NCBI RefSeq assembly: GCF_007827045.1
Contig: NZ_RPFW01000002.1
Location: 930,001 to 994,000, forward strand
Direction: 5' to 3'
Length of the DNA stretch: 64,000 nucleotides
Origin: Trebonia kvetii
Lineage (GTDB): Bacteria; Actinomycetota; Actinomycetes; Streptosporangiales; Streptosporangiaceae
Positions 42,900 to 50,358 of the stretch are shown here, piece after piece. The translations under genes were made by a program, and so were the position numbers. Each line of letters begins with the position of its first letter. Position 1 is the stretch's first letter. The notes beneath the pieces are model-generated. The model had not been told where the DNA came from, did not search any database, and worked only from the letters and a program-made list of their open reading frames with translations.

Positions 42900-43411
42900 G
42901 TCGTTCCTGCCTGGCTCGTTCCGGCTGGCCGGCTGATGATCTGCAGCAGCGGTGCCTCGCGCGGCGCGAACTCCACTCCGGTCGTTTCCGGCGCGGCGTC
43001 GGTGATCGCCTGCTCCACGACTTCGGTGGTGGAGCCGCAGCCGTGGCCGAGGCGGACATGCACGACGCCCGCGCTGTCGACGCCGAGGAACTCGGCGCCC
43101 GTCCCCATCCGGCCCAGGGCGCGCTTGATCCTGGCGCTCGGATCGAGCGGGTGCAGGTCATGGACCAGCAGCAGGCTCTCCACGAGCGGGTCGGCGATGA
43201 GCAGTGCCTGCAGGCGGGAGTCGTCGCCGATGGTGCGCATGATCGTCTCAAGCCCGGCACCGTACAGCCGGACAAGGCAGCTGACGAGCTCCTCGGCGGC
43301 ACCGGCCGCCTCAGGGCCCGCTCGGGCCCTGAGTTCGGCCAGCAGCGCCTCGACCCGCTCCCCGGTTTCGCGGGCGTCGCTGGTTGCCCCGTAGTTCGCG
43401 ACAGGGCCCAC
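42896..43411 (-). CDS. NifU C-terminal-domain-like protein with incomplete cluster motif
   Basis: A 171-residue soluble protein. The C-terminal half (IKRALGRMGTGAEFLGVDSA, VVHVRLGHGCGSTTEVVEQA) has the NifU/Nfu fold. Classical Nfu proteins carry CxxC at this point and bridge an Fe-S cluster between two subunits; here only one Cys remains in HGCGST. The N-terminal half is helical (ERVEALLAELRARAGPEAAG). It begins 1 bp after the large-subunit stop, so it is co-translated with it, and it probably assists hydrogenase Fe-S assembly or docking. Cluster binding would need two or more chains, or other ligands. Confidence 0.8.
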   Translation of the reverse strand: MGPVANYGATSDARETGERVEALLAELRARAGPEAAGAAEELVSCLVRLYGAGLETIMRTIGDDSRLQALLIADPLVESLLLVHDLHPLDPSARIKRALGRMGTGAEFLGVDSAGVVHVRLGHGCGSTTEVVEQAITDAAPETTGVEFAPREAPLLQIISRPAGTSQAGTT

Positions 43412-43412
43412 G

Positions 43413-45224
43413 TCAGATCGCCAGCGTCACGCCGGTCGGCGAGTGCGCCGTGTTGAGAACCCGGCCACCGCCCAGGTACATGTGCACGCCGCAGGGCAGG
43501 CACGGGTCGAAGCTGCGCACCGCCCGCATGATGTCGATGCCCTTGAAGCGCTCAGGCGGGTTCTCCTCGAAGATCGGCGTGTTCTGCACCGCGTCCTCGT
43601 AAGGCCCAGGCGTTCCGTACACGTCACGCACGCTGCCGTTCCATGGCGTTGGTGGATACGGGTGATAGTTCGCGATCTTCCCGCCCCTGACGACCATGTG
43701 GTGGGACAGCACGCCGCGCACCGCCTCGGTGAAGCCGCAGCTCACCGACTCGTCAGGCACCTTGAAGGACTCCCATGTCTTGGTCCGGCCCGCGCGCACC
43801 TCCGCCAGCGCCTGCTCGGTGAAGTACAGGGCACACGCGGCGGCGTACGCCTGGAAGTAGGTCCTGGCGCGATCCCGCTCGATCGCGTTGGACAGCGGCT
43901 TCCCTTCCTTGTCCGCCGGCGGCTTCCATTCGAACGTGACCGCGGGCCGGGACACGGTTCTCGGCAGATTGATCTGCACGCTGTGCCCGGTGGACTTCAC
44001 GTAGCCGCAGTCCACCAGGCCCGCCAGCGCGGTCGCCCAGAGCCGGGCGATGGGGCCGCCGCCGGTGTCGAGCGGCAGGTAGTCCTTGCCGTCGAACCAG
44101 CGCGGTGACATCGTCCAGCTGTACTTGTCGTCAAAGTCCCGCTTGGCGGGGCGCGGGATGGTGTGCTGATTCCACGGATGCCTGCGGTCGACCGGGTTGC
44201 CGAGCGGGTCGTGGGTGACGAACATCTCCTGGTCTTCCCAGTCCTCGTAGAACGAGTGGCCGAGCAGGATCCTGATGCCGAGGTTGATGTCGAGGAGGCT
44301 GGTAGTGACGAGCTTGCCGTCGACCACCACGCCGGGGGTGACGAACATCTTGCGGCCCCAGTCGGCCATGTTGCGGTAGGTGAAGTCGCAGTACTCCGGA
44401 TTGTTCAGGCTGCCCCAGCAGCCGAGCAGCACCCGTCGCCTGCCGACCTCCTCGTACCCGGGCAGCGCCTCATAGAAGAAGTCGAACAGGTCATCGTGCA
44501 TCGGCACGACGCGCTTCATGAACTCCACGTAGCGCATCAGCCGGGTGAGGTAGTCGGTGAAAAGTTGCACGGTGGCGACCGTGCCCACGCCGCCGGGGTA
44601 CAGCGTGGAGGGGTGCACGTGGCGCCCTTCCATCAGGCAGAACATCTCGCGCGTCGACCGGGACACCTGGAGTGCCTCGCGGTAGAACTCGCCCTCAAGG
44701 GGGTTGAGCGAGCGCATGATGTCACCGATAGTCCGGTAGCCGTGCTCGGCCGCGTGCGGCGCCTCGGTGGCGTTGGCGCGTTCAAGCACGCCCGGGTTGG
44801 TCTCGCCGACCATCTTCTCGCAGAAGTCGACCCCGACCAGGTTCTCCTGGAAGATGTTGTGGTCGAACATGTACTCGGCGGCCTCGCCGAGGTTGATGAT
44901 CCACTCGCCGAGGTGCGGCGGCCGGACGCCATAGGCCATGTTCTGGTTGTAGACCGAGCACGTCGCGTGGTTGTCACCGCATATGCCGCAAATACGGCTG
45001 GTGATGAAGTGCGCGTCGCGCGGGTCCTTGCCCTTCATGAAGATGCTGTAGCCGCGGAAGATCGACGAGGTGCTGTGGCATTCGGCGACCCGCTTGGCCT
45101 TAAAGTCGATCTTCGTGTAGATGCCGAGACTGCCCACGATTCTGGTGATCGGGTCCCAGGCCATCTCGGTGAGCTCGGTGTCCTTGGCCGATGCCCTCGC
45201 GGGGCCCTTGTCGGTCGCTGTCAT
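43413..45224 (-). CDS. hhyL: [NiFe] hydrogenase large subunit, group 1h (Hhy) type
   Basis: Catalytic subunit, 603 residues, carrying the Ni-Fe(CN)2CO site that splits H2. The N-terminal ligand motif is RICGICGDNH (Cys79, Cys82, His86). The C-terminal motif is DPCLPCGVH (Cys575, Cys578, His581), followed by a 22-residue tail MYLGGGRVLN...TLAI that the endopeptidase should cut off. The motif variant and the long C-terminal tail fit group 1h, the oxygen-insensitive, high-affinity actinobacterial enzymes that scavenge atmospheric H2 during persistence. It lacks a Tat signal, as expected, and probably stays cytoplasmic with its small subunit. The gap to hhyS is 6 bp. Confidence 0.93.
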   Translation of the reverse strand: MTATDKGPARASAKDTELTEMAWDPITRIVGSLGIYTKIDFKAKRVAECHSTSSIFRGYSIFMKGKDPRDAHFITSRICGICGDNHATCSVYNQNMAYGVRPPHLGEWIINLGEAAEYMFDHNIFQENLVGVDFCEKMVGETNPGVLERANATEAPHAAEHGYRTIGDIMRSLNPLEGEFYREALQVSRSTREMFCLMEGRHVHPSTLYPGGVGTVATVQLFTDYLTRLMRYVEFMKRVVPMHDDLFDFFYEALPGYEEVGRRRVLLGCWGSLNNPEYCDFTYRNMADWGRKMFVTPGVVVDGKLVTTSLLDINLGIRILLGHSFYEDWEDQEMFVTHDPLGNPVDRRHPWNQHTIPRPAKRDFDDKYSWTMSPRWFDGKDYLPLDTGGGPIARLWATALAGLVDCGYVKSTGHSVQINLPRTVSRPAVTFEWKPPADKEGKPLSNAIERDRARTYFQAYAAACALYFTEQALAEVRAGRTKTWESFKVPDESVSCGFTEAVRGVLSHHMVVRGGKIANYHPYPPTPWNGSVRDVYGTPGPYEDAVQNTPIFEENPPERFKGIDIMRAVRSFDPCLPCGVHMYLGGGRVLNTAHSPTGVTLAI

Positions 45225-45230
45225 CTCAGA

Positions 45231-46274
45231 TCACCACGTCTTCTGGTAGCCGGTACGCAGCTGGCTGCCCTTGACACGCCACTTGGGCTCCTTGTCGGCC
45301 GTGCGCTGGGTGAAGCCGCGCAGCGTGCGGATGACCGTGCCGTAGGCGCCACTGGCCGACGTAGACACCCGGGCGCCCGGCGGCTCGTCCATGAACGGCA
45401 TGAACTTGTCGGGGAATCCCGGCATCGTGCAGGCGATGCAGATGCCGCCCACGTTGGGGCAGCCGCCGACCCCGTTGATCCAGCCCCGCTTCGGGACGTT
45501 GCACTTGACGACCGGTCCCCAGCAGCCCAGCTTGACCAGGCACTCGGGGGTACCGTACTCGCTCGCGAAGGTGCCTTCCTCGTAGTAGCCGGCCCGGTCG
45601 CAGCCCTGGTGCACCGTGGCCTCGAACAGCCAGCGTGGCCGCAGGGCCTCATCGAGCGGAATCATCGGCGCCTGGCCCGCCACCTGGTAGAGCAGGTAAA
45701 GGATTGTCTCTGACAGGTTGTCGGGGTGGATCGGGCAGCCGGGCACGCAGACGATCGGCAGGCCTGCCTTGGACGTCCAGTCCCAGCCCAGGTAGTCGGG
45801 CACGCCCATCGCGCCGGTCGGGTTGCCCGCCATCGCGTGGATGCCGCCGTAGGTGGCGCAGGTGCCGACGGCCAAGATCGCGGTGGCCTTCGGCGCGAGC
45901 CGGTCGAGCCATTCGCTGGTGGTCATCGGCTGGCCCGTCGCCGGATTGTTGCCGAAGCCGCACCAGTAGCCCTCCGACTTGATCGCCTCGTTGGGGATAG
46001 ACCCCTCGACGACCAGGACGAACGGGTCCAGTTCCCCGCGGTCGGCCTTGTGCCACCACTCGATGAACGTGTCCGCCCCCTGCTCGGGCCCGCACTCGAA
46101 GTCGATCAGCGGCCAGTGCACGGCCACCTTGGGCAGTCCGGGCAGTGCGCCGAGCACTATCTCCTCGATGCTCGGCTGGGTCGCGGCGGTCAGCGCCACC
46201 GAGTCCCCGTCGCAGCCGAGCCCGCCGTTCATCCAGAGAATGTGTACAGCAGGATCCTCGTCGGCGTGTGTCAT
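45231..46274 (-). CDS. hhyS: [NiFe] hydrogenase small subunit, group 1h (Hhy) type
   Basis: Fe-S electron-transfer subunit, 347 residues. There is no Tat signal peptide, so the enzyme is cytoplasmic or membrane-associated from inside. The proximal-cluster motif reads GGLGCDGDSVA: where standard small subunits have CxxC, Asp24 replaces the second Cys, a 3Cys-1Asp proximal cluster known from the oxygen-insensitive actinobacterial-type hydrogenases. Further ligands lie in VGTCATYGG, VPGCPIHPD, HQGCDRAG, LGCWGPVVKCN and GGCPNVGGICIAC. The ATG at 46274 overlaps the leader-gene stop as ATGA. Electrons presumably reach the respiratory chain through a partner not identified here. Confidence 0.93.
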   Translation of the reverse strand: MTHADEDPAVHILWMNGGLGCDGDSVALTAATQPSIEEIVLGALPGLPKVAVHWPLIDFECGPEQGADTFIEWWHKADRGELDPFVLVVEGSIPNEAIKSEGYWCGFGNNPATGQPMTTSEWLDRLAPKATAILAVGTCATYGGIHAMAGNPTGAMGVPDYLGWDWTSKAGLPIVCVPGCPIHPDNLSETILYLLYQVAGQAPMIPLDEALRPRWLFEATVHQGCDRAGYYEEGTFASEYGTPECLVKLGCWGPVVKCNVPKRGWINGVGGCPNVGGICIACTMPGFPDKFMPFMDEPPGARVSTSASGAYGTVIRTLRGFTQRTADKEPKWRVKGSQLRTGYQKTW

Positions 46275-46420
46275 GGAACGCCACCCTTCGGTTGGCAGCC
46301 CGAAGCCGTGGCGGCGTGCCACCAGATCCGGGCCGGACGGTACCTGGGGGTGGAGGCGAGTTCCTGCTCGCCCAGCCCCGGGCTGTGCCGGACGCAGACG
46401 CCGGCTTGCTCACCGCTCAT
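46271..46420 (-). CDS. 49-codon leader gene translationally coupled to hhyS
   Basis: The ATG at 46420 has GGGCGGG about 9-10 nt upstream and lies about 40 nt downstream of a good promoter's expected start site. The frame MSGEQAGVCVRHSPGLGEQE continues to GWWHAA-like aromatic residues (ARIWWHAATASGCQPKGG) and stops in ATGA shared with the hhyS start. Third codon positions are GC-rich, as in genes. It is hydrophilic with two Cys and two His. I do not recognise it. It may be a small functional protein of the hydrogenase or a translation-coupling leader peptide. Confidence 0.6.
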   Translation of the reverse strand: MSGEQAGVCVRHSPGLGEQELASTPRYRPARIWWHAATASGCQPKGGVP

Positions 46421-46469
46421 CGTTGATACCCGCCCGGCTCCTGGCCCCGTGGGCTGCGCCGGTTTCCCC

Positions 46470-46498
46470 AGCGTATTCCCGCCCTGAACCGAGTACAA
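46470..46498 (-). promoter_or_regulatory. Promoter of the hydrogenase operon
   Basis: On the minus strand, TTGTAC (46498-46493), 17 nt, TACGCT (46475-46470). Transcription would start near 46463, about 43 nt before the leader gene. This is the only well-spaced hexamer pair found in the intergenic region on this strand. Confidence 0.5.
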
Positions 46499-46510
46499 GA
46501 CAGAAGAGTC

Positions 46511-46532
46511 GTCCAGTTGGACATATCTGTCC
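46511..46532. promoter_or_regulatory. Overlapping GTCC/GGAC palindromes upstream of the hydrogenase promoter
   Basis: GTCCAGTTGGAC (46511-46522) and GGACATATCTGTCC (46519-46532) share a half-site, 13 bp upstream of the -35. Further half-sites TGTCC (46561) and CTGTCC (46599) lie toward the divergent regulator gene. They are candidate binding sites for that regulator. Confidence 0.45.
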
Positions 46533-46635
46533 GCTCGCTCCACTCGCCAGGCATCGATTTGTCCACGTACTCTGATGCATAGGGTGATGGCGTTGCGCTG
46601 TCCTGATTTGCGGATTTACCTCAGGAAAAGGTGCG

Positions 46636-47241
46636 ATGGACACAGCTGACGACACGATCAGCGACAACATCGAAGTCGTACCGGTCGTGGTCGTGTCGCA
46701 GACATTTCCCGCCAGGCCTTCGGCGATTCCTGACATCCGCGACTTCGTCCGCAGATGCCTGGCGCATTCACCGCTGTCCGAGCAGGACACCCGCGAGGTA
46801 GGCGAGACCGTTTCCCGCGCGCTGCTCGACGCGGCGGGACCCACCGGGGCCATCAGCGTCTCGTTCCGCATCTTCCCCGATCACGTCGAGGTGGACGTGC
46901 TCAAGTCAGGCGCGCAGATCACCGAGCCCGCCGGGATCGACGCGCTGACATCGCTACTGCGTGCGCACGGCGCGACTGGGGCGGTCGGGCAGCCGTCCGT
47001 GACGGTAGACCCCGTAACCGGGAGCCCGGAGCGCCAGCTCACCCCGGGCGGGGACGCGGAGTCGTTCGCCGACTGGATGGCCGGAGTGCTGCGCAGGGAA
47101 GGCCTGACGATGGAGGCCGCCGCGAAACAGCTCGGCGTGTCGGTCAAGACCGTGAGCCGCTGGGTCGGCGGCGCCACTGAGCCGCGACTGCGTGACCTGC
47201 GCCGGATACGCGATTTGTTCGGCGAGATCCCGTTCGACTAA
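46636..47241 (+). CDS. Helix-turn-helix regulator with degenerate anti-sigma/kinase-like N-terminus
   Basis: A 201-residue cytoplasmic protein divergent from the hydrogenase operon. The C-terminal 60 residues (LTMEAAAKQLGVSVKTVSRW, then PRLRDLRRIRDLFGE) are an XRE-type DNA-binding domain. The N-terminal 110 residues (FPARPSAIPDIRDFVRRCL, EVGETVSRALLDAAGPTGAI, VSFRIFPDHVEVDVLKSG) follow the outline of RsbW-like ATPase domains, but the N-box Asn and the DxGxG motif are missing, so ATP binding is doubtful. It may be a ligand- or protein-sensing relic. Position and the palindromes in the shared intergenic region suggest that it controls hydrogenase expression. AGGAAAAGG precedes the ATG. Confidence 0.75.
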   Translation: MDTADDTISDNIEVVPVVVVSQTFPARPSAIPDIRDFVRRCLAHSPLSEQDTREVGETVSRALLDAAGPTGAISVSFRIFPDHVEVDVLKSGAQITEPAGIDALTSLLRAHGATGAVGQPSVTVDPVTGSPERQLTPGGDAESFADWMAGVLRREGLTMEAAAKQLGVSVKTVSRWVGGATEPRLRDLRRIRDLFGEIPFD

Positions 47242-47301
47242 CGCGCCTCTGCTGACCGCTCCCCCTGACGGGCCCCCCTGACCGCGGGCCTGCCGGGACG
47301 C

Positions 47302-47330
47302 TAGACCTCGCCCAGGTTCGTGCATACGGT
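47302..47330 (+). promoter_or_regulatory. Probable leaderless promoter of the YceI-hypF pair
   Basis: TAGACC (47302-47307), 17 nt, TACGGT (47325-47330), with the GTG start at 47337 only 6 nt further on. Transcription would start at or next to the initiation codon. Confidence 0.45.
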
Positions 47331-47336
47331 GGTGCC

Positions 47337-47939
47337 GTGGCTGACTTCACTGGGACGCACGAGCTACGCCCGGGATCCGGCCGGGTCCTCGTTAAGACAG
47401 GGCGCGCGGGACTCGCCGCCAGGGCGGGCCACGACCTGACGCTTGAGATCGTCCGGTGGTCGGCGCGGGTCACGGTCCCGGACGCGGAAGGCGGCGGCCT
47501 CTCGGCGGCGACGGTGACCGCCGAGCTCGACCTCGGCTCGCTGGCCGTCCGCGAGGGCACTGGAGGCGCCAAACCGCTCACCGAGCGGGACCGCAGGGAC
47601 ATCCAGGGCACCGCAGGCAAGATCCTGGGCGAGGCGGCGAAGGCGACCTTCACCTCCTCCCGGGTGATCCCTTCATCCTCCGCTTCCGCTGCGCCCGCCG
47701 GGGGTACGCCTGCCGGGGGGGCGATCGAGGGCATGCTCACCATGCGCGGCACGTCGCGGCCGTTGCGCCTCCAGGTGGTCAGCCCTGCCCCTGGCCAGTA
47801 CCGAGGGAGCGCCACCGTCAAGCAGACGGACTTCGGCATCACGCCGTACTCGGGGTTCTTCGGCACGCTCAAGCTCAAGGACGAGATCGGCGTCGAGTTC
47901 GAAGTCACGATCGAGGAGATCCCGAACGGAAGCGCCTGA
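47337..47939 (+). CDS. YceI-family protein
   Basis: A 200-residue protein with the YceI lipocalin-like beta-barrel outline: AARAGHDLTLEIVRWSARVT at the start, LTMRGTSRPLRLQVVSPAPG in the middle and VKQTDFGITPYSGFFGTLKLKDEIGVEFEV at the end, the last being the family's most conserved block. Family members bind isoprenoids or long-chain lipids. There is no signal peptide, so this copy is cytoplasmic. It lies 13 bp upstream of hypF and is presumably co-transcribed with it. A quinone-like lipid link to the hydrogenase is tempting but unproven. Confidence 0.85.
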   Translation: MADFTGTHELRPGSGRVLVKTGRAGLAARAGHDLTLEIVRWSARVTVPDAEGGGLSAATVTAELDLGSLAVREGTGGAKPLTERDRRDIQGTAGKILGEAAKATFTSSRVIPSSSASAAPAGGTPAGGAIEGMLTMRGTSRPLRLQVVSPAPGQYRGSATVKQTDFGITPYSGFFGTLKLKDEIGVEFEVTIEEIPNGSA

Positions 47940-47952
47940 CTCCGCCGCCTCC

Positions 47953-50358
47953 ATGGCACCCGTCGTCCGGGTGGCCATCCGGGTCGAGGGCATCGTCCAG
48001 GGAGTGGGCTTCCGGCCCTTCGTGTACTCGCTGGCGACCAGGCTCGGCCTCGCGGGGCTGGTCGGTAATGATGTCGACGGAGTTTTCGCCGAGGCAGAAG
48101 GCCCTCCGGCAGCGGTGCGCGAGTTCCTTGGAGCGCTGCAGCGGGACGCGCCGCCACTGGCCAGAGTCGAGCGGGTCACCGCGACCGCCAAAGCACCCAT
48201 CGGGACGGCGACCTTCGCGATCGTCGCCAGTGACCCCGCCGGGCGGCGCAGCACCCTGATCGCCGCGGACACCGCGACCTGCGCCGACTGCCTGCGCGAG
48301 CTCGCCCACCCGGCCGACAGGAGATTCCAGTATCCGTTCATCAACTGCACCAACTGCGGGCCGCGGTTCACCATCATCCGCGACGTGCCCTATGACCGGC
48401 CGCTGACGACCATGGCCGGGTTCCCGATGTGCGACCCGTGCGCCGCCGAGTACCACGACCCAGGCAACCGCCGCTTCCACGCCCAGCCAACCTGCTGCCC
48501 GGCCTGCGGTCCCCGGCTGACGCTGCTCGACCGGACGGGAAAGCCACTGTCCGATCCGGCACTCGACGAGGCAGCCGCGCTGCTGCGGCGGGGTGCGATC
48601 GTCGCGGTCAAGGGCCTTGGCGGATATCACCTAGCGGCGGACGCGACCTGCGAGCCGGCGGTCGCCGCGCTGCGCGCCCGCAAGCACCGGGCGGACAAGC
48701 CGTTCGCGGTGATGACTTCCGACCTGGCGGCCGTAGCGCAGCTCTGCCGGGTGAGTGCTGCTGAGGCGGCCCTGCTGACCAGCCAGGCAAGACCGGTTGT
48801 CCTGCTCACGCGTTTGCCGGGAGCGGCTGTCGCCTCGTCGGCGGCACCAGGCAACCGCCAGCTTGGCGTCATGCTGCCGTACACACCGCTGCACCACATG
48901 CTGCTCGCCGCGGCGAGCCGCCCGCTGGTCCTGACCAGCGGCAACGTCTCCGACGAGCCGATTGCCTACCGTGACGAGGACGCCCTGGAGCGGCTGGGCG
49001 AGATCGCCGACGCGTTCGTCGTCCACGATCGGGCGATCCACATCAGGACCGACGACTCGGTGGCCCGCGCCTTCGCCGGCCGCCCGATGCTGGTCCGCCG
49101 CTCGCGCGGCTACGTTCCGGAACCCATGACAGTGCGGGGCGGCTTCGCACGCCCGGTCCTGGCCTGCGGCGCCGAACTGAAGAACACGTTCTGCCTGGCT
49201 AAGGACCGGTACGCGTTCGTCTCCCACCACATCGGCGACCTGGAGAACGCGGAAACCCTCCGCTCGTTCGCTGAGGGCATCGCGCACTTCAGCCGCCTCT
49301 TCGACATCGCCCCGCAGGTCGTCGCCCATGACCTGCACCCGGAATATCTGTCGACGAAGTACGCGGTCGAACTCGACGGCGTGGACCTGGTGGGCGTGCA
49401 GCACCACCACGCCCACATCGCCTCCTGCCTCGCCGACAACGGGGCCGACGGCCCGGTGATCGGCGTCGCGTTCGACGGCACGGGCTACGGCACCGACGGC
49501 ACGATCTGGGGCGGCGAGTTCCTGATCGCGGATGTGGCTGGCTTCGCGCGCGGCGGCCACCTCGCCACGGTTCGGATGCCGGGCGGTGCCGCCGCGATCA
49601 GGCAGCCCTGGCGGATGGCGGCGGCCCACCTGCACGAGGCCGGCTTGGATGTGGCAGGCCTCGGTGTCGTACGGCGTAACGCCGCCCGCTGGGATGCGAT
49701 CGTCAGCATGGTCCGCCGCCAGGTCAACGCCCCGCTCACGTCAAGCGCGGGCCGCTTGTTCGACGCCATCGCCGCGATCCTGGACGTGCGGGACGAGATC
49801 AGCTATGAGGGCCAGGCGGCAATCGAGCTTGAACAACGCGCCGATCCGGCAGAAGGTGGCGCGTACCGCGCGGGCATCGAGTCCGGCGCACCCTTCCGCG
49901 CGAACGGTTCCGACCTGATCGCCGCGGCCGTCGGGGACCTCATGGCAGGCGTCCCGACGGAGCTCATCGCGGCCCGCTTCCACCACGGCATGGCCATATT
50001 GATCCTGGATGGCTGCGTCCTGCTGCGCGAGCGGCACGGCCTGAACACGGTGGCCCTCTCGGGCGGCGTCTTCCAGAATCTCCTGCTGCTGGGCAGCACA
50101 GTCACCCGTTTGGAGGCGCACGGCTTTACTGTCCTGACGCACTCTCGGGTACCTTGCAACGACGCAGGCATCAGCCTCGGTCAGGCGGTCGTGGCAGCCG
50201 CGGGACAACGGGGGCCCGCTGTCTCGAGCGAACCCGGCTTATGGGCGGCTAAAGCCACGGCTCAGTTTCAGCAGATGCGGGGAAGCGGATCGCCAACAAG
50301 CAGGTCCACGATCCGCGTCCCGCCGAACGCCGTCTTCAGCCGGACGATCCCCGGCTGA
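47953..50358 (+). CDS. hypF: Carbamoyltransferase HypF
   Basis: An 801-residue enzyme that turns carbamoyl phosphate into the thiocarbamate on HypE used to make the cyanide ligands of the Ni-Fe site. The domains are in order: acylphosphatase (VEGIVQGVGFRPFVYSLA, residues 8-95), two zinc fingers (CADCLRE, CTNCGPRF, CDPCAAEY, CCPACGPRL), a YrdC-like domain (about 205-385) and a Kae1-like domain with VQHHHAHIASCLADNG and GVAFDGTGYG metal and nucleotide sites. HypF proteins normally end soon after LGQAVVAAA; here about 45 extra residues run into the convergent hypE gene (91-bp overlap), so the tail may be a read-on caused by stop loss. Confidence 0.93.
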   Translation: MAPVVRVAIRVEGIVQGVGFRPFVYSLATRLGLAGLVGNDVDGVFAEAEGPPAAVREFLGALQRDAPPLARVERVTATAKAPIGTATFAIVASDPAGRRSTLIAADTATCADCLRELAHPADRRFQYPFINCTNCGPRFTIIRDVPYDRPLTTMAGFPMCDPCAAEYHDPGNRRFHAQPTCCPACGPRLTLLDRTGKPLSDPALDEAAALLRRGAIVAVKGLGGYHLAADATCEPAVAALRARKHRADKPFAVMTSDLAAVAQLCRVSAAEAALLTSQARPVVLLTRLPGAAVASSAAPGNRQLGVMLPYTPLHHMLLAAASRPLVLTSGNVSDEPIAYRDEDALERLGEIADAFVVHDRAIHIRTDDSVARAFAGRPMLVRRSRGYVPEPMTVRGGFARPVLACGAELKNTFCLAKDRYAFVSHHIGDLENAETLRSFAEGIAHFSRLFDIAPQVVAHDLHPEYLSTKYAVELDGVDLVGVQHHHAHIASCLADNGADGPVIGVAFDGTGYGTDGTIWGGEFLIADVAGFARGGHLATVRMPGGAAAIRQPWRMAAAHLHEAGLDVAGLGVVRRNAARWDAIVSMVRRQVNAPLTSSAGRLFDAIAAILDVRDEISYEGQAAIELEQRADPAEGGAYRAGIESGAPFRANGSDLIAAAVGDLMAGVPTELIAARFHHGMAILILDGCVLLRERHGLNTVALSGGVFQNLLLLGSTVTRLEAHGFTVLTHSRVPCNDAGISLGQAVVAAAGQRGPAVSSEPGLWAAKATAQFQQMRGSGSPTSRSTIRVPPNAVFSRTIPG

